A stretch of DNA of 64,000 bases, taken from assembly GCF_000526515.1 (NCBI RefSeq), contig NZ_JAGF01000001.1, positions 2,108,001-2,172,000 of the forward strand. The letters run 5' to 3'. Below are positions 17,783 to 26,879 of this stretch, in pieces. Source of the stretch: Cellulomonas sp. KRMCY2 (lineage in GTDB: Bacteria > Actinomycetota > Actinomycetes > Actinomycetales > Cellulomonadaceae). The translations under genes were made by a program, and so were the position numbers. How positions within the stretch are numbered: position 1 is the first letter of the stretch; every line of letters starts with the position of its first letter. The notes beneath the pieces were generated by a model. It had not been told where the DNA came from and did no database searches. It worked only from the letters and a program-made list of their open reading frames with translations.

Positions 17783-17968
17783 ATGGCGAAGACCGCCCTG
17801 ATCATGAAGGCGGCGCGTAAGCCGAAGTTCGGTGTGCGCGCCTACAGCCGGTGCCAGCGTTGCGGGCGTCCGCACGCCGTGTACCGCAAGTTCGGGCTGT
17901 GCCGCATCTGCCTGCGCCAGATGGCGCACCGCGGCGAGCTTCCCGGCGTGACCAAGAGCAGCTGGTAA
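17783..17968 (+). CDS. rpsZ: 30S ribosomal protein S14, zinc-binding form
   Basis: S14 type Z (61 residues) belongs to the 30S head. The zinc ribbon is C24-x2-C27 and C40-x2-C43 (CQRCG and CRICL), which marks the zinc-dependent form. Many actinobacteria also encode a zinc-free RpsN elsewhere, derepressed by zinc limitation; none is in this window. It lies between rplE and rpsH as usual. Confidence 0.97.
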   Translation: MAKTALIMKAARKPKFGVRAYSRCQRCGRPHAVYRKFGLCRICLRQMAHRGELPGVTKSSW

Positions 17969-18035
17969 CAACTACGCCGCAGGTCTTCGGGCGAACGTGC
18001 CTGGAGATACCGCGACGAGGAAGGGCACAAGCCCG

Positions 18036-18434
18036 ATGACGATGACCGACCCGATCGCAGACATGCTGACCCGCCTGCGAAACGCGAACTCCGCGTACCA
18101 CGACTCCGTGACGATGCCCTTCTCCAAGCTGAAGGCCAACATCGCCGTCATCCTGCAGGCCGAGGGCTACATCGCCGGCTGGACCGTCGAGGACGCCCCC
18201 GTGGGCAGGTACCTCACGATCGCACTGAAGTTCGGCCCCAACCGCGAGCGTTCGCTCGCCGGTGTGCGCCGCGTGTCCAAGCCGGGCCTGCGGGTGTACG
18301 CGAAGTCGACCAACCTGCCCCGTGTGCTGGGTGGCCTCGGCGTGGCGATCCTGTCCACGTCGTCCGGCCTGCTCACCGACAAGCAGGCCGCCAAGAAGGG
18401 CGTGGGTGGGGAAGTCCTCGCCTACGTCTGGTAA
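18036..18434 (+). CDS. rpsH: 30S ribosomal protein S8
   Basis: S8 (132 residues, standard length) is a primary 16S rRNA binder and in E. coli the translational repressor of the spc operon. The ATG at 18036 ([18 protein letters not shown]) has GAGGAAGGG about 10 nt upstream. The C-terminus [13 protein letters not shown] is typical. A second ATG two codons later is also possible. Confidence 0.97.
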   Translation: MTMTDPIADMLTRLRNANSAYHDSVTMPFSKLKANIAVILQAEGYIAGWTVEDAPVGRYLTIALKFGPNRERSLAGVRRVSKPGLRVYAKSTNLPRVLGGLGVAILSTSSGLLTDKQAAKKGVGGEVLAYVW

Positions 18435-18458
18435 TCGAGAGACCGAGAGGAGAGAACC

Positions 18459-18998
18459 ATGTCTCGAATCGGCAAGGTCCCCGTCCCGGTCCCGACCGGC
18501 GTGGACGTGACGATCGACGGCGCTCAGGTGACCGTCAAGGGCCCCAAGGGCACGCTGACCCATTCCATCCCGAGCCCCATCCAGGTGACTCGTGACGAGG
18601 GTGGCGCACTTGTGGTGACCCGGCCGGACGACGAGCGCGCATCGCGCTCGCTGCACGGTCTGACCCGCACGCTGCTGTCGAACCTGGTCGTCGGTGTGAC
18701 CGACGGCTACACCAAGAAGCTCGAGATCGTCGGTACCGGTTACCGTGTGGTCGCCAAGGGTTCGGACCTCGAGTTCGCCCTCGGCTTCTCCCACCCGGTG
18801 AACGTCGCCGCGCCGGAGGGCATCACCTTCACTGTCGAGGCACCGACCCGGTTCTCGGTCAGCGGCATCGACAAGCAGCAGGTGGGCGAGGTCGCCGCGA
18901 ACATCCGCAAGATCCGCAAGCCCGAGCCCTACAAGGGCAAGGGCGTGCGTTACGCCGGCGAGGTTGTCCGTCGCAAGGCCGGAAAGGCTGGTAAGTAA
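18459..18998 (+). CDS. rplF: 50S ribosomal protein L6
   Basis: L6 (179 residues) has two similar RNA-binding domains near the factor-binding site. [17 protein letters not shown] and the C-terminal [19 protein letters not shown] are diagnostic. The rplR GTG starts 1 bp after its stop. Normal spc order. Confidence 0.98.
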   Translation: MSRIGKVPVPVPTGVDVTIDGAQVTVKGPKGTLTHSIPSPIQVTRDEGGALVVTRPDDERASRSLHGLTRTLLSNLVVGVTDGYTKKLEIVGTGYRVVAKGSDLEFALGFSHPVNVAAPEGITFTVEAPTRFSVSGIDKQQVGEVAANIRKIRKPEPYKGKGVRYAGEVVRRKAGKAGK

Positions 18999-18999
18999 C

Positions 19000-19371
19000 G
19001 TGGCACTCACGATCCGTGGCAAGGGCAAGGCTGTCGCCCGGGCCCGCCGCCACCTCCGTCTCCGCAAGAAGGTTGTCGGGACGGCCGCGCGTCCGCGCCT
19101 GGTCGTCACCCGGTCGGCCAGGCACATGGTCGCCCAGGTGGTCGACGATGCTCTCGGCCGCACCCTGGCGTCCGCGTCCACCCTCGAGGCGGACCTCCGG
19201 AACCTCGACGGCGACAAGACCGCCAAGGCCCGGCGCGTCGGTGAGCTCATCGCTGAGCGCGCCAAGGCCGCCGGCGTCGACTCGGTCGTGTTCGACCGTG
19301 GCGGCAACAAGTACCACGGGCGGGTCGCAGCAGTGGCCGAGGCCGCTCGCGAGGGCGGGCTGGCACTGTGA
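19000..19371 (+). CDS. rplR: 50S ribosomal protein L18
   Basis: L18 (123 residues) binds 5S rRNA with L5. GTG at 19000 gives [20 protein letters not shown]. The core [20 protein letters not shown] and the C-terminal [20 protein letters not shown] are typical. Upstream in-frame codons overlap rplF and are not used. Confidence 0.97.
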   Translation: MALTIRGKGKAVARARRHLRLRKKVVGTAARPRLVVTRSARHMVAQVVDDALGRTLASASTLEADLRNLDGDKTAKARRVGELIAERAKAAGVDSVVFDRGGNKYHGRVAAVAEAAREGGLAL

Positions 19372-19411
19372 CGACGACCCCCACCTCCGTTCGGAAGAAG
19401 AGGACTCACTG

Positions 19412-20074
19412 ATGGCTGCACCTCAGCGCAGCAACACTGGCGGACAGGCCGGGGCCGGCGCCGCCGGCAGCGGCGGCGGCGGTGGCGATCGTCGTGACGG
19501 CGGTCGCCGCGACGGCGGCGGTCGCCGTGGCGACGCCCCCGACAAGAGCGCATTCCTTGAGCGCGTGGTCACCATCAACCGGGTGTCCAAGGTCGTCAAG
19601 GGCGGTCGACGCTTCAGCTTCACCGCGCTCGTCGTGGTCGGCGACGGCGACGGCACCGTCGGTGTCGGCTACGGGAAGGCCAAGGAGGTGCCCGCGGCGA
19701 TCGCCAAGGGTGTCGAGGAGGCCAAGAAGAGCTTCTTCCGTGTCCCGCGCGTCCAGGGCACGATTCCCCACCCCATCACGGGTGAGGCCGCGGCCGGCGT
19801 CGTCTTCCTGCGTCCTGCGTCCCCCGGTACCGGTGTGATCGCCGGTGGCCCGGTGCGCGCCGTCCTGGAGTGCGCCGGTATCCACGACGTGCTGTCCAAG
19901 TCCATGGGCTCCACCAACGCCATCAACATCGTGCACGCCACGGTGGCGGCGCTGCGTGGGCTCGAGGAGCCTGAGGCAGTGGCCGCACGCCGCGGTCTGC
20001 CGCTCGAGCACGTCGCCCCGGCGTCGCTGCTCCGGGCGCGTGCCAAGGGCATCGCCGCGAAGGCAGGTGCCTGA
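19412..20074 (+). CDS. rpsE: 30S ribosomal protein S5 with Gly/Arg/Asp-rich N-terminus
   Basis: S5 (220 residues; E. coli 166) is at the mRNA entry channel and affects fidelity. The folded core begins near residue 47 at [20 protein letters not shown] and includes [15 protein letters not shown]. Before it is an N-terminal extension of about 45 residues dominated by Gly, Arg and Asp ([20 protein letters not shown]). Extensions of this kind occur in actinobacterial S5. The ATG has GAAGAAGAGGA upstream. Its stop overlaps the rpmD ATG. Confidence 0.97.
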   Translation: MAAPQRSNTGGQAGAGAAGSGGGGGDRRDGGRRDGGGRRGDAPDKSAFLERVVTINRVSKVVKGGRRFSFTALVVVGDGDGTVGVGYGKAKEVPAAIAKGVEEAKKSFFRVPRVQGTIPHPITGEAAAGVVFLRPASPGTGVIAGGPVRAVLECAGIHDVLSKSMGSTNAINIVHATVAALRGLEEPEAVAARRGLPLEHVAPASLLRARAKGIAAKAGA

Positions 20075-20256
20075 TGGCCCGGCTCAAGGTGACCCAGACC
20101 AAGTCCGCCATCGGCGGCAAGCAGAACCAGCGCGACACGCTGCGGAGTCTCGGCCTCAAGCGCATCGGCGACGTCGTCGTCAAGGAGGACCGTCCTGAGA
20201 TCCGCGGCATGGTCGCAACGGTGACCCACCTGGTCGCCGTCGAGGAGGTCGAGTGA
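20074..20256 (+). CDS. rpmD: 50S ribosomal protein L30
   Basis: L30 (60 residues, standard length) is a small 50S protein. [20 protein letters not shown] and [14 protein letters not shown] are diagnostic. The ATG overlaps the rpsE stop. Its final codons contain a GAGGAGG that serves rplO. Standard position between rpsE and rplO. Confidence 0.97.
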   Translation: MARLKVTQTKSAIGGKQNQRDTLRSLGLKRIGDVVVKEDRPEIRGMVATVTHLVAVEEVE

Positions 20257-20258
20257 CC

Positions 20259-21041
20259 ATGGCAGACACCACGAAGGGCGCGAAGGACTCCAAGGCTGCG
20301 AAGGCAGCCGACGAGACCACGCCCGCGACGAAGAAGGCGGCCGCACCGAAGGCTGCTGCCGCCAGGACGACGAAGGCTGCCGCGGCGGAGAAGCCCGCCA
20401 AGGCCGCTCCCAAGGCTGCCGCGGCGAAGGCCGAGCCCGCTGAGAAGCCGGCCAAAGCGACGACCGCCAAGGCTGCGACGACCAAGGCTGCGGCGGCTGA
20501 GAAGCCGGCCAAGGCGACGGCCGCCAAGGCTGCTGCGGACAAGCCTGCCAGGGCGAAGAAGGCTGCCGGTGGCACGGCGACGACCGAAGGCGCCGGGGGA
20601 ATGCTCCGGATGCACCACCTTCGCCCCGCTCCGGGTGCGCACACCGCCAAGACGCGCGTCGGCCGTGGCGAGGCAGCCGGCAAGGGCAAGACGGCCGGTC
20701 GTGGCACCAAGGGCCAGAAGGCCCGCTACCAGGTGCCCGAGCGGTTCGAGGGTGGCCAGATGCCGATGCACATGCGTCTGCCGAAGCTGCGCGGGTTCAA
20801 GAACCCGTTCCGTACCGAGTACCAGGTCGTCAACCTGGACAGGCTCGTCGAGCTCTACCCCAAGGGTGGCGACGTCACGGTCGAGGACCTCGTTGCCAAG
20901 GGCGCCGTCCGCAAGGGCGCGCCGGTCAAGGTGCTCGGCTCGGGTGACGTGAGCGTCAAGCTCGCGATCTCCGTGCAGAAGGTCTCGACGTCCGCCAAGG
21001 AGAAGATCTTGGCGGCCGGTGGTTCGATCGCACAGGACTGA
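20259..21041 (+). CDS. rplO: 50S ribosomal protein L15 with a long Lys/Ala-rich N-terminal tail
   Basis: L15 binds 23S rRNA late in 50S assembly. The conserved L15 body begins at about residue 115 ([20 protein letters not shown]) and includes [20 protein letters not shown]. Before it are about 114 residues made mostly of Lys, Ala, Pro, Thr and Glu in loose repeats such as [11 protein letters not shown], resembling histone H1 tails. ATG 20259 has GAGGAGG at 20242-20248 with 10 nt spacing; GTG 20253, overlapping the rpmD stop, is an alternative. An in-frame ATG at 20601 would give a normal 146-residue L15. Confidence 0.93.
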   Translation: MADTTKGAKDSKAAKAADETTPATKKAAAPKAAAARTTKAAAAEKPAKAAPKAAAAKAEPAEKPAKATTAKAATTKAAAAEKPAKATAAKAAADKPARAKKAAGGTATTEGAGGMLRMHHLRPAPGAHTAKTRVGRGEAAGKGKTAGRGTKGQKARYQVPERFEGGQMPMHMRLPKLRGFKNPFRTEYQVVNLDRLVELYPKGGDVTVEDLVAKGAVRKGAPVKVLGSGDVSVKLAISVQKVSTSAKEKILAAGGSIAQD

Positions 21042-21048
21042 GCTGGAC

Positions 21049-21081
21049 CAGGGGCCGGGCCGCATCGCGACCCGGCCCCTG
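21049..21081 (+). terminator. Hairpin after rplO
   Basis: An 11-bp perfect stem (CAGGGGCCGGG / CCCGGCCCCTG) with an 11-nt loop lies 7 bases after the rplO stop. It separates the ribosomal-protein run from secY, which suggests that secY is at least partly transcribed from its own promoter. Confidence 0.7.
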
Positions 21082-21105
21082 CGCCGTTCGGAGCCCGATC
21101 TCGAC

Positions 21106-21111
21106 TAGGGT
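21106..21111 (+). promoter_or_regulatory. Possible -10 element for secY
   Basis: TAGGGT stands in the 155-bp gap between the rplO terminator and secY. No good -35 box is found at 16-18 bp. It is listed because a promoter is expected after the terminator. Confidence 0.3.
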
Positions 21112-21196
21112 TCGGCACGGCACCGCGGGCGCACCGCCCGCAGAGCCGGGAGACCGGCACGACGACACACCGCCGAAGGGCGGAGCAGGAGGACAG

Positions 21197-22495
21197 GTGC
21201 TCAGCGCATTCACCCGGGCCTTCCGGACGCCAGATCTGCGGCGCAAGCTGCTCTTCACGATCACGATCATGGTGGTCTTCCGCGTCGGCTCGTTCCTGCC
21301 CACACCGGGGGTTGACTACCGGAACGTGCAGGCGTGCATCGACCAGACCGCCGGGTCGAGCGACCTGCTCGGGATGGTCAACCTCTTCAGCGGTGGTGCA
21401 CTGCTCCAGCTCGCTGTCTTCGCGCTCGGGATCATGCCGTACATCACGGCGAGCATCATCGTGCAGCTCCTCCGCGTGGTCATCCCGCACTTCGATGCGC
21501 TCCACCAGGAAGGTCAGTCAGGCACGGCCCGCCTGACCCAGTACACCCGGTACCTGACCATCGGGCTCGCCATCCTGCAGTCGACGACGATCATCGCCGT
21601 CGCGCGGAACGACCTGTTGTTCCAGGGCTGCACGGTCCCGGTGATCCCGAACGACGGCATCATGACAATTCTGATCATGGTGATCACGATGACCGCGGGC
21701 ACGGCGATGATCATGTGGCTCGGTGAGCTGATCAGCGAGCGCGGCATCGGCAACGGCATGTCCTTGCTGATCTTCACGCAGATCGCCGCGACGTTCCCGA
21801 CCGCCATGTGGTCGATCGCCGGTGGCGACAATGGCGCGACGAAGTTCACCATCGTGCTGGCTCTCATCGTGCTGGTCGTCGCGCTCGTGGTGTTCGTCGA
21901 GCAGTCCCAGCGCCGGATCCCGGTGCAGTACGCCAAGCGGATGGTCGGCCGCAAGATGTACGGCGGCTCGAGCACCTACATCCCGATCAAGATCAACATG
22001 GCCGGCGTGATCCCGGTCATCTTCGCCTCGTCGCTGCTCTCGATCCCGGGCCTGATCGGTCAGTTCGGCGACCAGACGGCCGGCTGGGTGATCTGGCTGA
22101 CGAACAACGTCGCCCGCCAGGGTGCACCGCTGCACATGGCCCTGTACGTCGTCCTGATCATCTTCTTCGCATACTTCTACACGGCGATCACGTTCAACCC
22201 GGACGAGGTCGCGGACAACATGAAGAAGTACGGCGGCTTCATCCCGGGCATCCGGGCCGGTCGGCCGACGGCGGAGTATCTCGAGTACGTGATCTCCCGG
22301 ATCACGGCGCCCGGATCGGTCTACCTGGCCCTGGTCGCGCTGCTCCCACTGGTCGCCTTCATCCTGCTCGGGGTGGGCACCAACATCCCGTTCGGTGGTG
22401 TCTCGGTGATGATCATCGTCGGCGTCGGCATGGAGACCGTGAAGCAGATCGAGTCCCAGCTGCAGCAGCGGCACTACGAAGGGTTCCTCCGATGA
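21197..22495 (+). CDS. secY: Protein translocase subunit SecY
   Basis: SecY (432 residues) is the channel of the Sec translocon in the cytoplasmic membrane. The expected ten hydrophobic segments are visible, for example around FALGIMPYITASIIVQLL and VYLALVALLPLVAFILLG. Conserved blocks include GNGMSLLIF and the cytoplasmic loop ending KQIESQLQQRHYEGFLR. The GTG start follows GGAGCAGGAGG. Its stop overlaps the adk ATG (ATGA), so secY and adk are cotranscribed and probably translationally coupled. Confidence 0.97.
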   Translation: MLSAFTRAFRTPDLRRKLLFTITIMVVFRVGSFLPTPGVDYRNVQACIDQTAGSSDLLGMVNLFSGGALLQLAVFALGIMPYITASIIVQLLRVVIPHFDALHQEGQSGTARLTQYTRYLTIGLAILQSTTIIAVARNDLLFQGCTVPVIPNDGIMTILIMVITMTAGTAMIMWLGELISERGIGNGMSLLIFTQIAATFPTAMWSIAGGDNGATKFTIVLALIVLVVALVVFVEQSQRRIPVQYAKRMVGRKMYGGSSTYIPIKINMAGVIPVIFASSLLSIPGLIGQFGDQTAGWVIWLTNNVARQGAPLHMALYVVLIIFFAYFYTAITFNPDEVADNMKKYGGFIPGIRAGRPTAEYLEYVISRITAPGSVYLALVALLPLVAFILLGVGTNIPFGGVSVMIIVGVGMETVKQIESQLQQRHYEGFLR

Positions 22496-23070
22496 GTGCC
22501 CGTCTGGTGATCATGGGCCCGCAGGGCTCGGGCAAGGGCACCCAGGCGCTCAGGCTCGCCGAGCGGTTCGGCGTCCCGACGATCTCGACCGGGGACATCT
22601 TCCGGGCGAACATCAAGGGCTCCACGGCGCTCGGTCTGCTGGCCCAGTCGTACACGGCCAAGGGCGACCTCGTGCCGGACTCGGTGACCAACGACATGGT
22701 CAAGGACCGGCTCGCGCAGCCGGACGCCGCCGGCGGCTTCATCCTCGACGGCTACCCGCGCAACGCCGCCCAGGTGACGGCGCTCGACGCGATCCTCGCC
22801 GATCTCGACACCCGTCTCGACGCGGTGGCCGAGCTGGTCGCGGACCGCGACGAGCTCCTCGCCCGCCTGGCTCGTCGCGCCGAGATCGAGGGGCGTGAGG
22901 ACGACACCGAGCTGGCGATCGCCCGCCGGCTGGACATCTACGACGAGCAGACGGCGCCGTTGACCTCTGCCTACGACGCGCGCGGCCTGCTGGTGCGCGT
23001 CGACGGCACCGGTGACATCGACGAGGTCACGGCGCGGCTGGTCGCCGCCCTGGACCCCGTGGTCCGGTAG
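22492..23070 (+). CDS. adk: Adenylate kinase
   Basis: Adk (192 residues) interconverts ATP + AMP and 2 ADP. The P-loop is GPQGSGKGT, followed by the AMP-binding STGDIFRAN and DGYPRN segments. The LID domain is short and lacks the four-cysteine zinc site, the usual form in actinobacteria. The ATG overlaps the secY stop by 4 bases. map follows after 16 bp, giving the common secY-adk-map order. Confidence 0.97.
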   Translation: MSARLVIMGPQGSGKGTQALRLAERFGVPTISTGDIFRANIKGSTALGLLAQSYTAKGDLVPDSVTNDMVKDRLAQPDAAGGFILDGYPRNAAQVTALDAILADLDTRLDAVAELVADRDELLARLARRAEIEGREDDTELAIARRLDIYDEQTAPLTSAYDARGLLVRVDGTGDIDEVTARLVAALDPVVR

Positions 23071-23086
23071 GGGCGGGCGCACGGGC

Positions 23087-23920
23087 GTGTTCGGACGCGA
23101 GCGGATCGAGTACAAGACAGCCGACCAGGTTCGGGCGATGCGACGGGCCGGCCTCGTGGTCGCGCAGGCGCACGCGGCGGTCCGCGCCGCTGTCGCGCCC
23201 GGCCTGACCACGGCGGACCTCGATGCCATCGCGGCAGAGGTCATCGCCCAGGCGGGTGCCGTCCCGTCGTTCCTCGGCTACTACGACTACCCGGCGACCC
23301 TGTGCGTGTCCGTCAACGACGAGATCGTGCACGGCATCCCGGGTCCCCGCGTGCTGGAGCCCGGCGACGTCGTGTCGGTCGACTGCGGTGCGATCGTCGA
23401 CGGGTGGCACGGTGATGCTGCGTTCACGGTGGTCCTGCCGGACGGCGACCCGGCCGACCTCGCGCTGAGCGATGTGACCGAGCAGGCCATGTGGGCCGGT
23501 GTCGCCTCGCTGGCCAAGGGTGAGCGGCTCAACGAGGTCGGGGATGCCGTCGAGGACGTCGTGGCGGCGTCCGGCACGCCCTACGGCATCGTGCAGGAGT
23601 ACGTCGGTCACGGCATCGGCACCGCCATGCACCAGGCGCCCGAGGTCCTGAACTACCGGACCCGCGAGCGTGGGCCCAGGCTCCGCGCCGGCCTGTGCGT
23701 CGCGATCGAGCCGATGCTCACCCGCGGCTCGCGGGCGACGAGGGTGCTCGGGGACGACTGGACAGTGGTGACGCAGGACGGCTCGCGTGCTGCGCACTGG
23801 GAGCACACCGTCGCGATCGGCCCGGACGGCATCTGGGTCCTGACCGCGCCCGACGGTGGGGCGGAGCGGCTGGCAGCGCTCGGCGTCACCGTCGCGCCGT
23901 GGGGCCAGGACGCGCTGTAG
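23087..23920 (+). CDS. map: Methionine aminopeptidase, type I
   Basis: Map (277 residues) removes the initiator methionine after deformylation. Metal-ligand motifs are visible: VDCGAIVDGWHGDAAFTV (two Asp), GHGIGTAMHQAPEVLNY (His), AIEPM (Glu) and WEHTV (Glu). The GTG at 23087 gives MFGRERIEYKTADQVRAMRRAG; upstream in-frame sequence overlaps adk. It acts downstream of peptide deformylase, also encoded in this window. Confidence 0.95.
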   Translation: MFGRERIEYKTADQVRAMRRAGLVVAQAHAAVRAAVAPGLTTADLDAIAAEVIAQAGAVPSFLGYYDYPATLCVSVNDEIVHGIPGPRVLEPGDVVSVDCGAIVDGWHGDAAFTVVLPDGDPADLALSDVTEQAMWAGVASLAKGERLNEVGDAVEDVVAASGTPYGIVQEYVGHGIGTAMHQAPEVLNYRTRERGPRLRAGLCVAIEPMLTRGSRATRVLGDDWTVVTQDGSRAAHWEHTVAIGPDGIWVLTAPDGGAERLAALGVTVAPWGQDAL

Positions 23921-23926
23921 CTCCTC

Positions 23927-23960
23927 GGCCCGCAGCGGCCCGGCAGCGACCCCGCGGGCC
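23927..23960 (+). terminator. Possible weak terminator after map
   Basis: A 7-bp stem GGCCCGC / GCGGGCC with a 20-nt loop begins 7 bases after the map stop. It is modest, but an independent infA promoter follows. Confidence 0.3.
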
Positions 23961-23986
23961 GTCCGACCGGCGGCCCCGGGCTGTGG

Positions 23987-24016
23987 TTTCTCGGATGCAG
24001 GCCGATGCCGTAGGAT
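23987..24016 (+). promoter_or_regulatory. Promoter of infA-rpmJ-rpsM-rpsK-rpoA-rplQ
   Basis: TTTCTC (23987-23992) and a good -10 TAGGAT (24011-24016) are 18 bp apart, 132 bp before infA. The gap between map and infA holds no ORF with coding character. Confidence 0.5.
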
Positions 24017-24147
24017 TGTCCGTTGGGTGTGTGCCCTCGGCGCAGTCGTCGGTGCGCACCCCAATCCATCTCGTCCGGCAGCGCCCGTCAGGGCAGGTCG
24101 TGGCGTGACCTGGATCGGCAGAACGTCCCAGAGAGTTAGCGGAGGAT

Positions 24148-24369
24148 ATGGCGAAGAAGGACGGTGTCATCGAGATCGAGGGCAGCGTGGTCGAGGCCTT
24201 GCCGAACGCGATGTTTCGCGTGGAGCTGGCCAACGGTCACAGAGTGCTGGCTCACATCTCGGGCAAGATGCGTCAGCACTACATCCGGATCCTCCCCGAG
24301 GACCGCGTCGTCGTTGAGCTGAGCCCGTACGACCTGTCCCGTGGCCGGATCGTCTACCGCTACAAGTAG
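24148..24369 (+). CDS. infA: Translation initiation factor IF-1
   Basis: IF-1 (73 residues, standard length) is an OB-fold protein that blocks the A site during initiation. [20 protein letters not shown] and [19 protein letters not shown] are diagnostic. A GCGGAGGA-type ribosome binding site precedes the ATG. It opens the infA-rpmJ-rpsM-rpsK-rpoA-rplQ group. Confidence 0.98.
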   Translation: MAKKDGVIEIEGSVVEALPNAMFRVELANGHRVLAHISGKMRQHYIRILPEDRVVVELSPYDLSRGRIVYRYK

Positions 24370-24451
24370 TCCCATCCCGATCATCCGATCATCGATCGAC
24401 ACTGCCGGCGTCGCACGCTCGTGTGCGCGGGCGGCGGCGGAGGAACGAGCA

Positions 24452-24565
24452 ATGAAGGTCAAGCCCAGCGTCAAGAAGATCTGCGACAAGTGCAAGGTGA
24501 TCCGCCGGCACGGTCGCGTGATGGTCATCTGCGACAACCTGCGGCACAAGCAGCGCCAGGGCTGA
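24452..24565 (+). CDS. rpmJ: 50S ribosomal protein L36
   Basis: L36 (37 residues) is the smallest 50S protein. The zinc ligands C11, C14, C27 and H32 are intact (CDKC, C27 and LRH), the zinc-containing form. The ATG at 24452 gives [16 protein letters not shown], with GGAGGAACGAGC just upstream. Codons further upstream in this frame are not L36. Confidence 0.97.
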   Translation: MKVKPSVKKICDKCKVIRRHGRVMVICDNLRHKQRQG

Positions 24566-24774
24566 GCCCCGGCGTCCGGTCCCTGGACCGGGTGCACCAG
24601 GTCGAGCGATCGACCCCCGGCACCGCCTCGGCGGCGACCGGGCCAGCGTACGGTCAGCGTCCGTTCAGACGGCCCTCAGGGGCCTGGACGCAACCCCCGG
24701 TCGGAGGCCGGGGCCCGCGCCAGCGGGAGAGGCCGTGCGGAGGACCTCCGATGCAGTACAGGAGCTAGTGGCAC

Positions 24775-25155
24775 ATGGCACGTCTCGTCGGAGTCGACCT
24801 CCCCCGCGACAAGCGGCTCGAGGTTGCACTCACCTACATCTACGGCGTCGGCCGTACCCGCGCACACCAGACCCTCGCCGCAACCGGGATCAGCCCGGAC
24901 CTGCGCGTCAAGGACATGGGTGACGCGGAGCTCGTCGCACTGCGTGACTACCTCGAGGGCAACTACAAGCTCGAGGGTGACTTGCGCCGCGAGGTCGCAG
25001 CAGACATCCGCCGCAAGGTCGAGATCGGCAGCTACCAGGGCATCCGGCACCGCCGCGGTCTGCCCGTGCGCGGTCAGCGGACCAAGACCAACGCCCGCAC
25101 CCGCAAGGGCCCCAAGCGCACCGTGGCCGGCAAGAAGAAGGCCGGACGCAAGTAG
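24775..25155 (+). CDS. rpsM: 30S ribosomal protein S13
   Basis: S13 (126 residues) is in the 30S head and contacts P-site t[33 protein letters not shown] and the C-terminal [20 protein letters not shown] are diagnostic. It follows a 209-bp gap after rpmJ. That gap contains only short GC inverted repeats and a GGAG ribosome binding site. Confidence 0.98.
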   Translation: MARLVGVDLPRDKRLEVALTYIYGVGRTRAHQTLAATGISPDLRVKDMGDAELVALRDYLEGNYKLEGDLRREVAADIRRKVEIGSYQGIRHRRGLPVRGQRTKTNARTRKGPKRTVAGKKKAGRK

Positions 25156-25250
25156 CCAGCTGCCCGTCTGCGTGAGCGCCGCACGGTTCACCGAGCCGGC
25201 GCAGGCACACACGGACGGTCCCACGACCTCAGACCAGGAGAAGGAACGCA

Positions 25251-25658
25251 ATGCCTCCCAAGACCCGTACTGCCGGCGCAGCGCGCAAGCCGCGGCGCAA
25301 GGAGAAGAAGAACATCGCTGTGGGCGTCGCCCACATCAAGAGCACGTTCAACAACACGATCGTGTCGATCACCGACCCGTCGGGTGCCGTCATCGCCTGG
25401 GCCTCTTCCGGCCAGGTGGGCTTCAAGGGCTCGCGCAAGTCGACGCCCTTCGCCGCGCAGCTCGCCGCTGAGGCCGCCGCGCGTCGTGCCCAGGAGCACG
25501 GGATGAAGAAGGTCGACGTCCTCGTCAAGGGCCCGGGCTCGGGTCGCGAGACCGCGATCCGGTCGCTCCAGGCCACCGGCCTCGAGGTCGGCTCGATCTC
25601 TGACGTGACCCCCCAGGCGCACAACGGCTGCCGTCCGCCGAAGCGCCGCCGCGTCTGA
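25251..25658 (+). CDS. rpsK: 30S ribosomal protein S11
   Basis: S11 (135 residues) is on the 30S platform. The segments [17 protein letters not shown] and [19 protein letters not shown] at the C-terminus are diagnostic. AGGAGAAGGA precedes the ATG. In many bacteria rpsD would follow; here a hairpin and then rpoA follow. Confidence 0.98.
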   Translation: MPPKTRTAGAARKPRRKEKKNIAVGVAHIKSTFNNTIVSITDPSGAVIAWASSGQVGFKGSRKSTPFAAQLAAEAAARRAQEHGMKKVDVLVKGPGSGRETAIRSLQATGLEVGSISDVTPQAHNGCRPPKRRRV

Positions 25659-25666
25659 TCCGGTGG

Positions 25667-25705
25667 CCGGCGGGGCCGGACGGGAGCATCCCGTCCGCCC
25701 GCCGG
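25667..25705 (+). terminator. Strong hairpin between rpsK and rpoA
   Basis: A two-part stem: an outer 8 bp CCGGCGGG / CCCGCCGG, a small internal loop, and an inner 8 bp GGACGGGA / TCCCGTCC with the 3-nt loop GCA. It begins 9 bases after the rpsK stop, in the place where rpsD is often encoded. It may partly terminate or stabilise the rpsMK message ahead of rpoA. Confidence 0.6.
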
Positions 25706-25809
25706 ACCCGGGTCGCACGACCCTGCTGGACCCGCCGGGTGGACCGAGACCCGGCGGCTGCACCACGTGATGCGTCATATGGCGGACGCACACTGAGAGG
25801 ACATCCACC

Positions 25810-26811
25810 GTGCTCATCGCACAGCGCCCCACCCTGACCGAAGAGGTCATCTCCGAGTACCGCTCGCGGTTCATCATCGAGCCCCTCGAGCCTGGCTTCG
25901 GCTACACGCTCGGCAACTCCATGCGTCGCACCCTGCTCTCCTCGATCCCCGGCGCGGCCGTGACGTCGATCCGCATCGACGGCGTGCTGCACGAGTTCAG
26001 CACGATCACCGGTGCCAAGGAAGACGTCACCGAGATCATCCTGAACATCAAGGAGCTCGTGGTCTCCTCGGAGAACGACGAGCCGGTCGTGATGTACCTG
26101 CGCAAGCAGGGTCCGGGCACCGTCACCGCCGCGGACATCACCCCGCCGACGGGCGTCGAGGTGCACAACCCCGACCTGCACATCGCAACCCTGAACGGCA
26201 AGGGCAAGCTCGAGATCGAGCTCACGGTCGAGCGCGGCCGCGGCTACGTCTCCGCCCAGCAGAACAAGGCCTACGACGCCGAGATCGGCCGGGTCCCGAT
26301 CGACTCGATCTACTCGCCCGTCCTGAAGGTGACCTACAAGGTCGAGGCGACGCGTGTCGAGCAGCGGACCGACTTCGACAAGCTGATCGTCGACGTCGAG
26401 ACCAAGGCCGCCATCACGCCGCGGGACGCGCTGGCCTCGGCCGGCAAGACGCTCGTCGAGCTCTTCGGCCTGGCCCGCGAGCTCAACGTCGAGGCAGAGG
26501 GCATCGAGATCGGCCCCTCGCCGACCGACGCCGCGCTGGCCGCGGACCTCGCACTGCCGATCGAGGAGCTGCAGCTCACGATCCGCTCGTACAACTGCCT
26601 CAAGCGTGAGGGCATCCACTCCGTGGGCGAGCTCGTCGCGCGCAGCGAGGCGGACCTGCTGGACATCCGGAACTTCGGTGCGAAGTCGATCACCGAGGTC
26701 AAGGAGAAGCTCACAGGGCTCGGCCTGTCCCTCAAGGACAGCCCGCTCGACTTCGACCCCACCACCGCCGACTACTACGACGGTGACTTCACCGAGGACG
26801 AGCTGTCCTGA
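25810..26811 (+). CDS. rpoA: RNA polymerase alpha subunit
   Basis: Alpha (333 residues) nucleates RNA polymerase assembly through its N-terminal domain and contacts promoter UP elements and activators through its C-terminal domain. The N-terminal block [20 protein letters not shown] and the C-terminal [14 protein letters not shown] are diagnostic; the linker is acidic. The GTG start follows GAGAGGA. rplQ follows after 68 bp. Confidence 0.98.
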   Translation: MLIAQRPTLTEEVISEYRSRFIIEPLEPGFGYTLGNSMRRTLLSSIPGAAVTSIRIDGVLHEFSTITGAKEDVTEIILNIKELVVSSENDEPVVMYLRKQGPGTVTAADITPPTGVEVHNPDLHIATLNGKGKLEIELTVERGRGYVSAQQNKAYDAEIGRVPIDSIYSPVLKVTYKVEATRVEQRTDFDKLIVDVETKAAITPRDALASAGKTLVELFGLARELNVEAEGIEIGPSPTDAALAADLALPIEELQLTIRSYNCLKREGIHSVGELVARSEADLLDIRNFGAKSITEVKEKLTGLGLSLKDSPLDFDPTTADYYDGDFTEDELS

Positions 26812-26879
26812 CGCCGTGGCGGACCGGCAGGCCTCGGCCGGCCGGTCCCATGATCTTCGAGAACTGAGGAGTACAGACC

